64,000 bases of DNA, from assembly GCA_933228675.1 (NCBI GenBank), contig OW121743.1, positions 56,835,406-56,899,405 on the forward strand, in the 5' to 3' direction. The translations under genes were made by a program, and so were the position numbers. The notes beneath the pieces are model-generated. The model was not told the DNA's origin, searched no databases, and was given only the letters and a program-made list of their open reading frames with translations. Every line of letters begins with the position of its first letter. Position 1 is the first letter of the stretch. Shown in pieces: positions 22,140 to 35,363 of this stretch. The DNA is from Stomorhina lunata. Taxonomy: Eukaryota > Arthropoda > Insecta > Diptera > Rhiniidae.

Positions 22140-22850
22140 ATTTCGAATTATTTTATTTATTTTTTCCGATCAATACATGGTTTGCATAGTTTACAGATTA
22201 ACTCTTTTTGAAAAATTTTAGATATTGGTCATACCAACAGAAACCTCCGTCGACTCATGCGCAACAACTTTGCTAAATATTATAGCCTGATCAAATGCAC
22301 AGTTTACGATTTACTTATTTTTGAGTTTTAGTGGCGCCACCTGAAGTTGTTCATACCATCTAAGAAACCATCGTCTGCTTATGCGTAACAACTTTTCTAA
22401 TGATTAGAAGTTATGTTATAATTTATAACATGACCAAATGCACAGTTTACGATTTAATTCATTTTGAGTAATTTTGGCGCCACCTGTTGGACTTTGGTCA
22501 TTCCCTTTAATAAACCTTCGTCGGCTTATCCGCAACAACCTTGCTAAAGATCATAGCATGATTAAATGTACAGCTTACGATAAAATTGACTTTGAGTAAT
22601 TTTCAGTAGCGCCACCTGTCGGAAATTATTCACACCAACTAAAAAACCTTTGACGGCTCATGCGCTACAACTTTGCTAAGGATCATAGGATAATCAAATA
22701 TACAGTTTACGATTTAATTAATTTTTAGTAATTTTCAGTGGCGCCACCTAACGGAAATTAGTCTTATCAACTTAAAAACCTTCGCCGGCTTATTAGCAAC
22801 ATCTTCGCTAAAGAACATAATATGATCAAATTCACGGTTTACTATTCTAT
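22140..22850 (-). repeat. Five ~132-bp units in the right foldback arm
   Basis: The complement landmark AAACC(T/A) recurs at about 22242, 22367, 22512, 22642 and 22777. The matching unit count in both arms shows that the arm was duplicated as a whole after the tandem units arose. Confidence 0.88.
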
Positions 22851-23302
22851 AAAGAACATACATACAAACATTAATTTGTTTAAAAGTTATAACATTACTC
22901 ATTTTTCCCCTTTTTATCCATTACTTTCAAAAAGCTCCATATGCTTATTTGGTACTTCTTTGGTACCAATAGAATTAGGTACATTTTATAAAAACGCAGT
23001 TAACATAATTTTCCTATTCATATTACTTTTTGAGATGTTAAGTTATCAGTTTATCCCTTTTTTTACCGATTTTGGCCACAAATTAAAAAAGTACCAAATA
23101 CGTATTCAATATTTCTTTCACATCTATTGACTGCAGTAAAAAGTTCCTTTCTATATTCTTCAGTTTAAAAAATAAGAGTGGGTGAAAAAAGTACAAAAAA
23201 AAACTATTTTCAACCTTTTTTACCCCCTATCGGACATAGTTTCAAAAAAGTACCAAACACCTGTCCGCTTATTTTTATAGCTGTTTAAAACGCCATTCTA
23301 TA

Positions 23303-24249
<947 letters not shown>

Positions 24250-25010
24250 TTAACTATGAGCCTACTATCCAACGAGATAAATGCTTCAGCTCTCGGTTGG
24301 CTAACTACGTTTTAATGGTAAGTGCTTCAGCTACTATTGATCCGATCGGCTATCTACGGAATTAAAGAATATTCCGATGAGATCAAAACTTCGGCTCTCA
24401 ATCGGCTAACTACAGCATTCAATCCGACGAGATAAATACTTCGGCTCTCGGTCGGTTAACTACAAAGCAAAGAATACTCCGATGAGATAAAAACTTCGGC
24501 TCTCAATCGGCTAACTACAGCATTCAATCCGACGAGATAAATACTTCGGCTCTCGGTCGGTTAACTACAAAGCAAAGAATACTCCGATGAGATAAAAACT
24601 TCCGCTCTCAATCGGCTAACTACAGCATTCAATCCGACGAGATAAATACTTCGGCTCTCGGTCGGTTAACTACAAAGCAAAGAATACTCCGATGAGATAA
24701 AAACTTCGGCTCTCAATCGGCTAACTACAGCATTCAATCCGACGAGATAAATTCTTCGGCTCTCGGTCGGTTAACTACAAAGCACAGAATACTCCGATGA
24801 GATAAAAACTTCGGCTCTCAATCGGCTAACTACAGCATTCAATCCGATGAGATAAATACTTCGGCTCTCGGTCGGTTAACTACAAACTACAGCATTCAAT
24901 CCGACGAGATAAATACTTCGGCTCTAGGTCGGTTAACTACAAAGCAAAGAATACTCCGATGAGATAAAAACTTCGGCTCTCAATCGGCTAACTACGGTTT
25001 TAATAATATA
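24250..25010. repeat. 105-bp minisatellite made of two ~52-bp half units
   Basis: The landmark GAATACTCCGATGAG recurs at 24472, 24577, 24682 and 24787, exactly 105 bp apart. Each 105-bp unit holds two diverged halves, both with GAGATAAA, ACTTCGGCTCTC and a following CGGTTAAC or CGGCTAAC. One half unit is deleted near 24885. It is much richer in G+C than any other array in the window and unrelated to the CTATAG satellites. Confidence 0.93.
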
Positions 25011-25273
25011 ACAATTGGATCAACTAAATACGATGTTAACTACTAGGAAGAACTCTAAGTTCTGCCTCCCTTTTGTGTTAAAAACAAGAATACTTATTCT
25101 GGTATGGTTATCAACTAAATGAGAATTATGTTTAGGTTCTGGTTTTTTTTATATATTTAATTAGATATATTAAGGAGGTAGCAAAAATGAAAAATAGGGT
25201 GTTCAGAAAAAGAGGGTAATGTTCTAGATATATAAAAGTAGTAGTAATATTTGTAACGGCACGTTACAACAAA

Positions 25274-25398
25274 TTAAGCCTTGCATACCCATGGGATCAA
25301 AATGATTCCCATGGTATTTAATGAAAGTTAAATGGTAGGTACAAGTAGAGGAAAAAAAAATTTGGGTCATCTTAGTCCCCATGTCTGTTAAGGGTTAA
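25274..25398. mobile_element. Possible TTAA-flanked (piggyBac-type) MITE
   Basis: TTAA at 25274-25277 and 25395-25398 bracket 117 bp. The inner ends are imperfect inverted repeats: GCCTTGCATACCCATGGG on the left and, reading in from the right, CCCTTAACAGACATGGGG. TTAA targets and CCC ends are typical of piggyBac elements. The left end begins GCC and the inverted repeats contain gaps, so this is tentative. Confidence 0.4.
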
Positions 25399-25399
25399 A

Positions 25400-27735
25400 A
25401 AAAATATTTTTAATAAAACCATATAACCATTCTTAAAAATAACTATTTATAATATTTTTGATCTAAATTCGCCACTAAATTTATAACATTTCGTATTTTT
25501 GCCACTAAAAATCCAAATTTTGACCCCGATGAAAAAAGGGTTAAGCTCACCCAATATCGAAAAAAATTTCTAGTGGACATTTCCCAATGAGTGGACAATA
25601 AAATTCATTATTAGCTTTATCAAAAGAAAACTTAAATAAAATTTGCTATGCATCTACTTAAATAATGTACAAAAATTTACTTTTTAATTTTACGATTTTA
25701 AGTCGCTGGTAAGGCGAAACCATGTGAGATATCAAACTGATCTTTTTTGAATTTTATTATCACATCTGTCTTTATTAATATGCAGATTAAAAATTTTGAA
25801 GTTTTGAATATTTTTTCAACAAAATTTTCAAAAACTTAAAAAGTGAGTTTTGAAAACGGTCCTTAGAAAAAAGTACTATTTTCCAGTCTAAAAAAACTAT
25901 GTAATCTTAATTGTATCTTAATAAATTTCAACTATTTAGTACTTATAAGTCTTTAGATGATAAGGAAAGTCTTACTTTGTAATTTCTGTACTCTAAAAAT
26001 AATTTGTTTGCTGCATATCCTTAGGCGTGTTTAAAATTAGAAAAATTTTCTGGGGCAAATTGCAATAACTTAAAAACTGCTGCATCGATTTTTAGTTTTT
26101 ATAACTCTAATCAAAGCTGATTAGAAAGTTGTCTTCTACATCCAATTATTAACTTTGCCAAAAACATACCTTTGTTGGTTGAAATTTACCAAAAACCGAA
26201 AAAAGTCCCATTTTTCCCCATACAAATGGGTCCTAGAAATAAATGTCCTGTGCGCCACCTCAGAGTTTCTTAGGACATAGAGCATCGATGTTTAACCCAG
26301 ACGTATCGAATTTCAATAAAAGTTGTTTTGCGCTCCACCCTACTAGAAATTAAACATAGACTACTTGACTTTGCGTTTATATCTGTATTAGTTTTTTTTT
26401 TATTTCTTACCATACATTTTAATATTATTATAAAAATCCTTACAAAATAACTATATACATACTAATATTCTCAACTAACACTTTCTCATGCGTGTCTAGT
26501 GCAACTCCTTTTTATTTTTTTTTCTTATTTTACAAAATTTTCCTATGACTATTATTTATTTTTTCTAATTACAAAAAAAGTAATACAATATTTAGATATT
26601 TACCAATAATTTTTCACAAGCATTTGACACATGTCAAACTAAATTTGAGACCTAAAGTCAATGAATTAAAAATAAACAAACAACACATGTACCATGAACA
26701 AAGAGTTGTGTGTTGGGTGTAGAAGAGGATATGCATAAAATCTGTAAGAGTAAAAATCTGTGACTAAAACCTTAATTATAAATCATGAATTTAATACCGT
26801 AACCAAATATGAACTGAACTGATGCCCTCCAACACAAGTGAAACCAGAAACAACAGCAGCAGAATTAGTGAATTGAGAAAATAATAAAGACCCACTCACA
26901 TTTATTTTACCAATTTAATAGAAAAACTCAGTGAATCGACACCCTCATCTCCCCTGATACCAAAATCATTATCATCTTGATAATAGCACAAAGACAAAAA
27001 GAAAAAGAAGTAATATACCAATGATTATATTAAGGATAATCAAATACATATTATTTCAACTACATACAACTTAAATATTCCAAAACTCACTCATACAGAC
27101 AAACTTTGCTATAAATTCAAGTAAAATGTACAGCATATCCAACAGGCTGACAAAATGTATTGTACAATTTATGTATATGAATGTGGAAGTAAGGACAAAA
27201 GGAGGAGACTTAGTACAAATAGAAAACAGAACATGTTTTCCTAGTTAAATATACAAAGTAATTTTGAAATTTTTCTATTTGAAAATAAAACTCATATACA
27301 TTAGCACTTTACTACAGCTGTTAGTTTATGTATGTGTGTGTGTGTGTCTGAATGTTGAACTGTTGAACGGACAACAAAAAAAATTGAAATTTGAAACATT
27401 GCACAAATTCAAATACAAACAAATCACTAGAGAGAAATATAACGACTAACTAACACATTTATAATGTCGAACTAATTTGACAAAACAAAAATATCTGATT
27501 GAACACAATTACAACAGCTACAGAAATGAAAATGGCAATGGCAACACCAACAAAAAAAACACATCATTATTTCTAGTACATATTTGAGATATTTGTAGTG
27601 GATACTGTTGGGTTTTTGAATCAGAATTTCGTTGGCATGTGCTGCTCGTTTGCAAACTAAAAAGGTATTATAATTTAAGTGCAATGAACGACAAGCGAAT
27701 ATTTAACAGAAAACGGAGTGGCGGAATTGAAAAGG
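25400..27735. other. Unassigned AT-rich DNA
   Basis: No gene recognised. 25540-26360 reads like old dispersed-repeat sequence but has no copy in this window. A short (TG)n lies at 27331-27347. ORFs at 27264-27449 and 27472-27684 lack recognisable domains. Confidence 0.5.
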
Positions 27736-27739
27736 TTGT

Positions 27740-28135
27740 GAAATTTTAAACAAAATTTTTCTATAGAAATTTTTTTTTATCAAAAATGTTTCTACAGAAA
27801 ATTTTTTTATCAAAAATTTTCCTATTCAAATTTTTTTATCAAAAATTTTTTTCTCAAAAATTTTTCTATAGAATATTTTTTTATAAAAAATTTTTCTATA
27901 GAAAGTTTTTTTTATCAAAAATTTTTCTATAGAAAATTTTTTATCAAAAATTTTTTCTATACAAAAATGTTTTTTATATAGAAAAATTTTTTTATCAAAA
28001 ATTTTTGTATAGAAAATTTTTTTATCAAAAATTTTTCTTTAAAAATTTTTTTATCAAAAATTTTTTTAAGAAAATTTTTTTATCAAAAATTTTTCTATAT
28101 TTTTTCTATAAACAACTTTTTTATCAAAATATTTT
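27740..28135. repeat. Degenerate array, TTTTTATC linker variant
   Basis: About thirteen uneven units with TTTTTATC, AAAAATTTTT and CTATAGAAA. Same palindrome core as the larger arrays, but strongly decayed. Confidence 0.9.
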
Positions 28136-28710
28136 TGATAAGACAAAGTCAAACTTATAGTCAAAATCTTTGTTTACATAAAATATTATTTTAATATTAA
28201 ATATGAACTGATATTAAATAATTTCAGATCAGTATCACTTCTTGCTTCGACGTTATGAGATGTTGCTTATAAGAAAACTAACTTTGCTTTTGCCCCCAAT
28301 TTCATCTTATGACCGATTTGATCAAGACCCATAATCGTCTGATCTTAGATTCAAGAAAGAATCCCACATAAATGGTTAGGGTTTCCAAGACCATATGTTT
28401 AATCACGAGTGATCCCTCAGGGGTATGTACTTTTTTAACTTTTTCATAGTATCCACTTCTCTTAATTTACCTTGTTCCTGAAATAAAAAAGAATCAAAAT
28501 ATTTAAATCAATTATGTGACAATGAGGCAAAATTATGGGAAAGTGAAGCGAATATACAGCCAATCCTGTCAACCTCACCCTCTGTCCACTCAGACTTGGT
28601 ATCCCCTGTTACGCTAACGAAGATATAACGATCGACCATGGGCGGGATAACCCTCTTCCTGGCATGTCTTAAATAACAGCATAATGACGACTTTTGGCAT
28701 AAAATCACGG

Positions 28711-28938
28711 ACTAGAATTGGAACATGCAACGTTAGCTCTGCTATTCATAGAGTTCAAAGTATATAAACTCACAGTTTTAGTCTGTGCATAACAAGTCAA
28801 TCGAGTGGCGTACCTCAATGTACCTAACGTTCATAGATTAAGAAAAAATCTTCGAAACGTGGAATACAACAGCCAGAGACATCCAATCCTTGCAAACCTT
28901 AATTAACAAATGCCTGCGGAGAGTGGTCAATATTTAAG
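28711..28938 (+). pseudogene. Non-LTR retrotransposon ORF2 remnant
   Basis: Two pieces of a LINE polyprotein survive. At 28711 one frame reads TRIGTCNV, like the TRIGTWNVR start of many apurinic-type endonuclease domains. At 28854-28935 another frame reads ETWNTTARDIQSLQ and TLINKCLRRVVNI, which matches the region after the reverse transcriptase domain (ETWN..., CLRR). The pieces are only about 110 bp apart and in different frames, so nearly the whole ORF is deleted. It is unrelated to the intact LINE at 36.5 kb. Confidence 0.6.
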
Positions 28939-28954
28939 CTGTTTGTCTCACTAT

Positions 28955-29180
28955 TCACAAAGCAAAGGTCAAAGTCGTAGACAAAGTCATTGTCACAGAC
29001 GTAATCAAAGATAAAGCCATAGTCAAAGTCATAGTGAAATACAAAGTCCTAGTCAAATTCACACTCAAGGCCATAGTCGAAGTCATTGACATAGTCAAAT
29101 TCATATCCAAAGCCATAATCAAAACCATTTTGAAAGTCTCAGTCAGATTCAAAGCTATAGTCACCTTCACATAACCAAAA
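28955..29180. repeat. Degenerate GTCATA/GTCAAA hexamer cluster
   Basis: An irregular run of AAAGTC, CATAGTC and AAAGCC steps with period 6. It is a decayed relative of the GCCATA satellite 1.1 kb downstream. Confidence 0.8.
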
Positions 29181-30280
29181 ACTTTCCAAGTTACCCACTT
29201 TAATTTTTTTCCTAGTTTAACAACATCATCTGGTCCATAGACTTAGAGATCAATTGGTATGACGTGTTTGCTTTTTGTCCACAATTACCTACAAAGAAAA
29301 AATGAAAACAGACAAAAACTACCATGACCAAACAGAATATGTATAACTCTTTTGAAAAAGTATATCTTTTTTTTGCTTGAGCTGTTGTTGTACAATCCTT
29401 TGGGGAGATATGCAATCAAGATAATCAATGACTTTTCGATATCAAATATAGACAGAGACGATATAGTCAAACAACAAACACAGACAAAGATACAAAAGGA
29501 TAGAGAAAAAAACTAAGGACAAGTTAAACACATATACATTGAAACTACTACATATGCAAAAGAATTATCCTCAAAATTTGAAGGTGATTTTTAGTGGCTT
29601 TGATGTATTTGTCTTGTGTTTCTTGTACGGGATGTAAAGCTGGTCGCTGGTTCAGTCATTCAAGCGGTCATTTGTTTGTTCGCTCTTTCTATCTTGTCGT
29701 ATTAAGTCAATGGTGCTGCTTTTAAGGACCCAAGAGGTCAATTGGTGTTACTTTATGTGCATACTATCAAGACCAATACACAGTGGCAGTTGTACCACTT
29801 TGCTCTTAAGCATATGTAGGTATGCATGTATTAATGTCTGGGTATAAATACATACATAGTCTTTGGCATTTTGATCAAAATGTCCTTCAGTGTGTGCTTA
29901 ATACTTGTTTGTTTTGTTGCCATTCTTACAATGCGATATATTGACAGCATTTTAATGACACGTGTGTTTCATTTTATCTAGAGACGAAAGGTTTACATAC
30001 ACATACATACAAAAAGGACATCATTCACCAGTGACATAGAAACAAAAAGCTCTTACGCCAATGCTCTAGAATAACCGCAAATGGCGCTTCATTTGTACTT
30101 TAGTGACATTTCATATTTTGTAAAGTCATTCAAAGTTGAATCTGTTGTACGCGGATGACTAATGATATGGTTAAGTAAAATTTGTAATTGAAAAAGAAAA
30201 TTAAGATTTAATGAGGGATAACGATACTATTGCAGTTAATGCAATTATCACAAAGAATATAAAAAATGAAACTAGAAGTT
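29181..30280. other. Unassigned sequence
   Basis: Non-repetitive DNA of slightly higher G+C. ORFs at 29212-29470 overlap in different frames and show no domain. No RNA gene is recognised. Confidence 0.5.
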
Positions 30281-33200
30281 ATAGCCATAGCCATAGCCAT
30301 AGCCATAGACATAGCCATAGTCATAGTCATAGTCATAGTCATAGTCATAGTCATAGTCATAGTCATAGTCATAGTCATAGCCATAGCCATAGCCATAGCC
30401 ATAGCCATAGCTATAGCCATAGCCATAGCCATAGCCATAGCCATAGCCGTAGCCATAGCCATAGCCATAGCCATAGCCATAGCCATAGCCATAGCCATAG
30501 CCATAGCCATAGCCATAGCCATAGCCATAGCCATAGCCATAGCCATAGCCATAGCCATAGCCATAGCCATAGCCATAGCCATAGCCATAGCCATAGCCAT
30601 AGCCATAGCCATAGCCATAGCCATAGCCATAGCCATAGCCATAGCCATAGCCATAGCCATAGCCATAGCCATAGCCATAGCCATAGCCATAGCCATAGCC
30701 ATAGCCATAGCCATAGCCATAGCCATAGCCATAGCCATAGCCATAGCCATAGCCATAGCCATAGCCATAGCCATAGCCATAGCCATAGCCATAGCCATAG
30801 CCATAGCCATAGCCATAGCCATAGCCATAGCCATAGCCATAGCCATAGCCATAGCCATAGCCATAGCCATAGCCATAGCCATAGCCATAGCCATAGCCAT
30901 AGCCATAGCCATAGCCATAGCCATAGCCATAGCCATAGCCATAGCCATAGCCATAGCCATAGCCATAGCCATAGCCATAGCCATAGCCATAGCCATAGCC
31001 ATAGCCATAGCCATAGCCATAGCCATAGCCATAGCCATAGCCATAGCCATAGCCATAGCCATAGCCATAGCCATAGCCATAGCCATAGCCATAGCCATAG
31101 CCATAGCCATAGCCATAGCCATAGCCATAGCCATAGCCATAGCCATAGCCATAGCCATAGCCATAGCCATAGCCATAGCCATAGCCATAGCCATAGCCAT
31201 AGCCATAGCCATAGCCATAGCCATAGCCATAGCCATAGCCATAGCCATAGCCATAGCCATAGCCATAGCCATAGCCATAGCCATAGCCATAGCCATAGCC
31301 ATAGCCATAGCCATAGCCATAGCCATAGCCATAGCCATAGCCATAGCCATAGCCATAGCCATAGCCATAGCCATAGCCATAGCCATAGCCATAGCCATAG
31401 CCATAGCCATAGCCATAGCCATAGCCATAGCCATAGCCATAGCCATAGCCATAGCCATAGCCATAGCCATAGCCATAGCCATAGCCATAGCCATAGCCAT
31501 AGCCATAGCCATAGCCATAGCCATAGCCATAGCCATAGCCATAGCCATAGCCATAGCCATAGCCATAGCCATAGCCATAGCCATAGCCATAGCCATAGCC
31601 ATAGCCATAGCCATAGCCATAGCCATAGCCATAGCCATAGCCATAGCCATAGCCATAGCCATAGCCATAGCCATAGCCATAGCCATAGCCATAGCCATAG
31701 CCATAGCCATAGCCATAGCCATAGCCATAGCCATAGCCATAGCCATAGCCATAGCCATAGCCATAGCCATAGCCATAGCCATAGCCATAGCCATAGCCAT
31801 AGCCATAGCCATAGCCATAGCCATAGCCATAGCCATAGCCATAGCCATAGCCATAGCCATAGCCATAGCCATAGCCATAGCCATAGCCATAGCCATAGCC
31901 ATAGCCATAGCCATAGCCATAGCCATAGCCATAGCCATAGCCATAGCCATAGCCATAGCCATAGCCATAGCCATAGCCATAGCCATAGCCATAGCCATAG
32001 CCATAGCCATAGCCATAGCCATAGCCATAGCCATAGCCATAGCCATAGCCATAGCCATAGCCATAGCCATAGCCATAGCCATAGCCATAGCCATAGCCAT
32101 AGCCATAGCCATAGCCATAGCCATAGCCATAGCCATAGCCATAGCCATAGCCATAGCCATAGCCATAGCCATAGCCATAGCCATAGCCATAGCCATAGCC
32201 ATAGCCATAGCCATAGCCATAGCCATAGCCATAGCCATAGCCATAGCCATAGCCATAGCCATAGCCATAGCCATAGCCATAGCCATAGCCATAGCCATAG
32301 CCATAGCCATAGCCATAGCCATAGCCATAGCCATAGCCATAGCCATAGCCATAGCCATAGCCATAGCCATAGCCATAGCCATAGCCATAGCCATAGCCAT
32401 AGCCATAGCCATAGCCATAGCCATAGCCATAGCCATAGCCATAGCCATAGCCATAGCCATAGCCATAGCCATAGCCATAGCCATAGCCATAGCCATAGCC
32501 ATAGCCATAGCCATAGCCATAGCCATAGCCATAGCCATAGCCATAGCCATAGCCATAGCCATAGCCATAGCCATAGCCATAGCCATAGCCATAGCCATAG
32601 CCATAGCCATAGCCATAGCCATAGCCATAGCCATAGCCATAGCCATAGCCATAGCCATAGCCATAGCCATAGCCATAGCCATAGCCATAGCCATAGCCAT
32701 AGCCATAGCCATAGCCATAGCCATAGCCATAGCCATAGCCATAGCCATAGCCATAGCCATAGCCATAGCCATAGCCATAGCCATAGCCATAGCCATAGCC
32801 ATAGCCATAGCCATAGCCATAGCCATAGCCATAGCCATAGCCATAGCCATAGCCATAGCCATAGCCATAGCCATAGCCATAGCCATAGCCATAGCCATAG
32901 CCATAGCCATAGCCATAGCCATAGCCATAGCCATAGCCATAGCCATAGCCATAGCCATAGCCATAGCCATAGCCATAGCCATAGCCATAGCCATAGCCAT
33001 AGCCATGGCCATAGCCATAGCCATGGCCATAGCCATAGCCATAGCCATAGCCATAGCCATAGCCATAGCCATAGCCATAGCCATAGCCATAGCCATAGCC
33101 ATAACCATAGCCATAGCCATAGCCATAGCCATAGCCATAGCCATAGCCATAGCCATAGCCATAGCCATAGCCATAGCCATAGCCATAGCCATAGCCATAG

Positions 33201-33327
33201 CCATAGCCATAGCCATAGCCATAGCCATAGCCATAGCCATAGCCATAGCCATAGCCATAGCCATAGCCATAGCCATAGCCATAGCCATAGCCATAGCCAT
33301 AGCCATAGCCATAGCCATAGCCATAGC
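30281..33327. repeat. GCCATA hexamer satellite, ~508 copies
   Basis: A 3.05-kb run of GCCATA, nearly perfect. Variants are confined to the ends: a block of about ten GTCATA units at 30318-30377, a CGTAG unit near 30448, two ATGGCC units near 33005 and 33023, and one ATAACC near 33103. The central 2.5 kb shows no substitution by eye, so expansion or homogenisation is recent. Because the period is 6 and no frame has a stop, long ORFs run on both strands (SHSHSH, IAIAIA, MAMAMA, GYGYGY). None is credible as a gene. Confidence 0.98.
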
Positions 33328-33600
33328 TAATTATAATTAAAGTCATAGTCAAAGTTATAGTCAAATTTATAGTCAAAGTCATAGTCACAGTCAAAGACAT
33401 AGTCATAGTCAAAGTCAAAGTCATAGTCAAAATCATAGTCCAAGTCAAAGACATAGTTAAACTCATAGTTAAAGCCATAGTCATGGTCAAAGTCGTAGTC
33501 AAAGTCATAGCCAAAGTCATATTCAAAGTCATAATGAAGGTCATAGTAGTAATCATAATGAATTCCATAGTCAATGTCGTAGTTAATGTCTGAAGCATGG
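33328..33600. repeat. Degenerate GTCATA/GTCAAA flank of the hexamer satellite
   Basis: A mixture of AGTCAA, AGTCAT and AGCCAT hexamers directly next to the pure array. It probably preserves the ancestral sequence from which GCCATA was amplified. Confidence 0.88.
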
Positions 33601-34854
33601 TTCTAATTGCCGTCATTGCTAAATTTAGTAATTCATTAAAATTTTAATACTTATGCCAAATATTATTCTTATAGTAAAACCGCTTTATCTGCACTTTCAG
33701 AAGACAGATAGACAGACAGTAATATTATAAGATAAAATATAGAAACCACTAATTCAGTGAAATCAATTAAGTTAATACACACAATAATATATTGGATAAA
33801 GACGAGTATAATATTTCAATATCTTTTATGACGATACTTTGATTTTTTTAACCAAATATTCATGATACATTAAAGTTAAGACAAATATTTGTTCTTTGAA
33901 TCTAACAATTTTAATGTGTTCATCATAAATTTGGGTTAAAGCCATCAACTTAATTATGTTCTAATTAAGAACATCAGCAGTTTCACAGAAAGTGAACATA
34001 AATTAATTTTATGTCATGACGATAATTTTCTGGATTCATAAAATTTTCTGCAATATTAAGAGATTAATTATACTAAGAAGCTAAACGGTTACGGTTAAAG
34101 GCGTCAGTCAGTCTTTCTGTATGTCAGTCATGAAATTTAACACTAACTTGTTCCCGAACCAGTAAAATTTAAACACACTTTTGCCCTTATTGCTATCATT
34201 GCTGCTGCTGCTACTGTTGTTGATATGTCAATATCAGCAGCACATTAAATATTAAAATTTGTTGTGCTTTTTTTTATTTTACTGTTGCGAACTGCTTACA
34301 TCAGGCTCTTAGGATATTCATTACAAAAACGCACAAGCTCACAAACAGCCAAAATAGTCTTTAACTCATTTATCTACCAGGCCTTTGAATTTCAGTTTAG
34401 GCGACAAATCAGCGACAGTTTCAGCGAACGAACATTAAACACGGCTGCTTATTGAGTATAAAATTAATTGTCACAATTCAGTCATTTAAATTAATCATAA
34501 GACAGTTTTCAGCAAATTGCCAAAGCTTAATACTCTCACTGTTTCTACAAAATACCAAAACGTTTCGTGTTGAGACACTTACACAGGCACTAACTTACTT
34601 CAAACATCACTTAACATTGACAAAAGTTCAACGTCAATAGCATCTTTGTCAGCAGTTGAGTTTTCCTTGTGCTCTTCAACGGTAGTTTTCATTTACCTGG
34701 GGGCTAATGGTGTTTAAAATTGTCTGTTTAATTTATGATAACTACCAATTTTCTTAACCCATTTACTAATTTGTTGTATTTTAGGGAACAGCAAATATCA
34801 AATTTGAACCAAATGTGGTAGTTCCGTTCAAAAGAGTCGAAAAATAGAACGGAT
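33601..34854. other. Unassigned sequence
   Basis: No gene recognised. A short GCTGCTGCTGCT run lies near 34200. The two ORFs near 34264-34640 are short and without domains. 34800-34854 is the left half of the repeat into which the next element inserted. Confidence 0.5.
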
Positions 34855-35170
34855 CCCAGTCATCATTTAGAAGATTATTTTTTGAAAAATCACCCAAATG
34901 AGTCTTTTTTAACCAGTTTGGAAGACCAAAAAACGATTTGTCGTCCGCGCGATTAAAATACTAGTCAAAGTAGATTCGCGCTTATGCTTTAAAACCTACT
35001 TTTTAAAAATACAATAACAAAAAGCCTATTCATCGAAAATCAAACATTTAAGGAATTGAAATTCGATAGTTTTTAACGCTCTTTTGCAAACAGATTTTGA
35101 ACAGTTAGATGATAAAAAGGTTACTCCCATGGTGTTGGTTTTGAGATACTTTTTAACGCGCATAGATAAT

Positions 35171-35290
35171 GGGTGCTGTAGCTAATTGGGTTAGCACGCC
35201 GACTACTAAATATAAGATATCATTTTTAACCTGAGTTCGATCCCAGTTCGTGGCCGTCGATAAAAAATAAATAAAATAACAAGAAATAGC
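35171..35290 (+). mobile_element. tRNA-derived SINE-like sequence
   Basis: TAGCTAATTGG (35179-35189) fits a pol III A box, with GCT...AGC able to form a D-arm. GTTCGATCC (35235-35243) is a good B box. The box spacing (56 bp) is longer than in a standard tRNA, and the 5' GGGTGCT has no pairing partner downstream, so this is not a functional tRNA. It is followed by an A-rich tail with AAATAAATAAAA. No second copy is in the window. Confidence 0.45.
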
Positions 35291-35331
35291 GCAACTTATT
35301 CAATGTTCTAAAAATAGACTACACCACACTT

Positions 35332-35363
35332 CATCTCTCTACTCTCTCTCTCTGTCTCTCTCT
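35332..35363. repeat. (TC)n microsatellite
   Basis: About 32 bp of CT repeats with one G interruption, inside the TIR element. Confidence 0.9.

Noticed and set aside
28508..28708. 66-residue minus-strand ORF beside the LINE fossil
   Set aside because: Short, ends in a tandem FASLSHN, and has no recognised domain.
30281..33327. Telomeric repeat
   Set aside because: The hexamer GCCATA is not a known telomere repeat, it is internal, and flies lack simple telomerase repeats.
30208..33616. Four ORFs over 1000 residues with SH, IA, MA and GY dipeptides
   Set aside because: A 6-bp repeat without stops is open in several frames on both strands. This is not evidence of a gene, although it is noted as unusual.
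35171..35270. Functional tRNA gene
   Set aside because: A and B boxes are present, but the spacing is too long and no acceptor stem can be formed.
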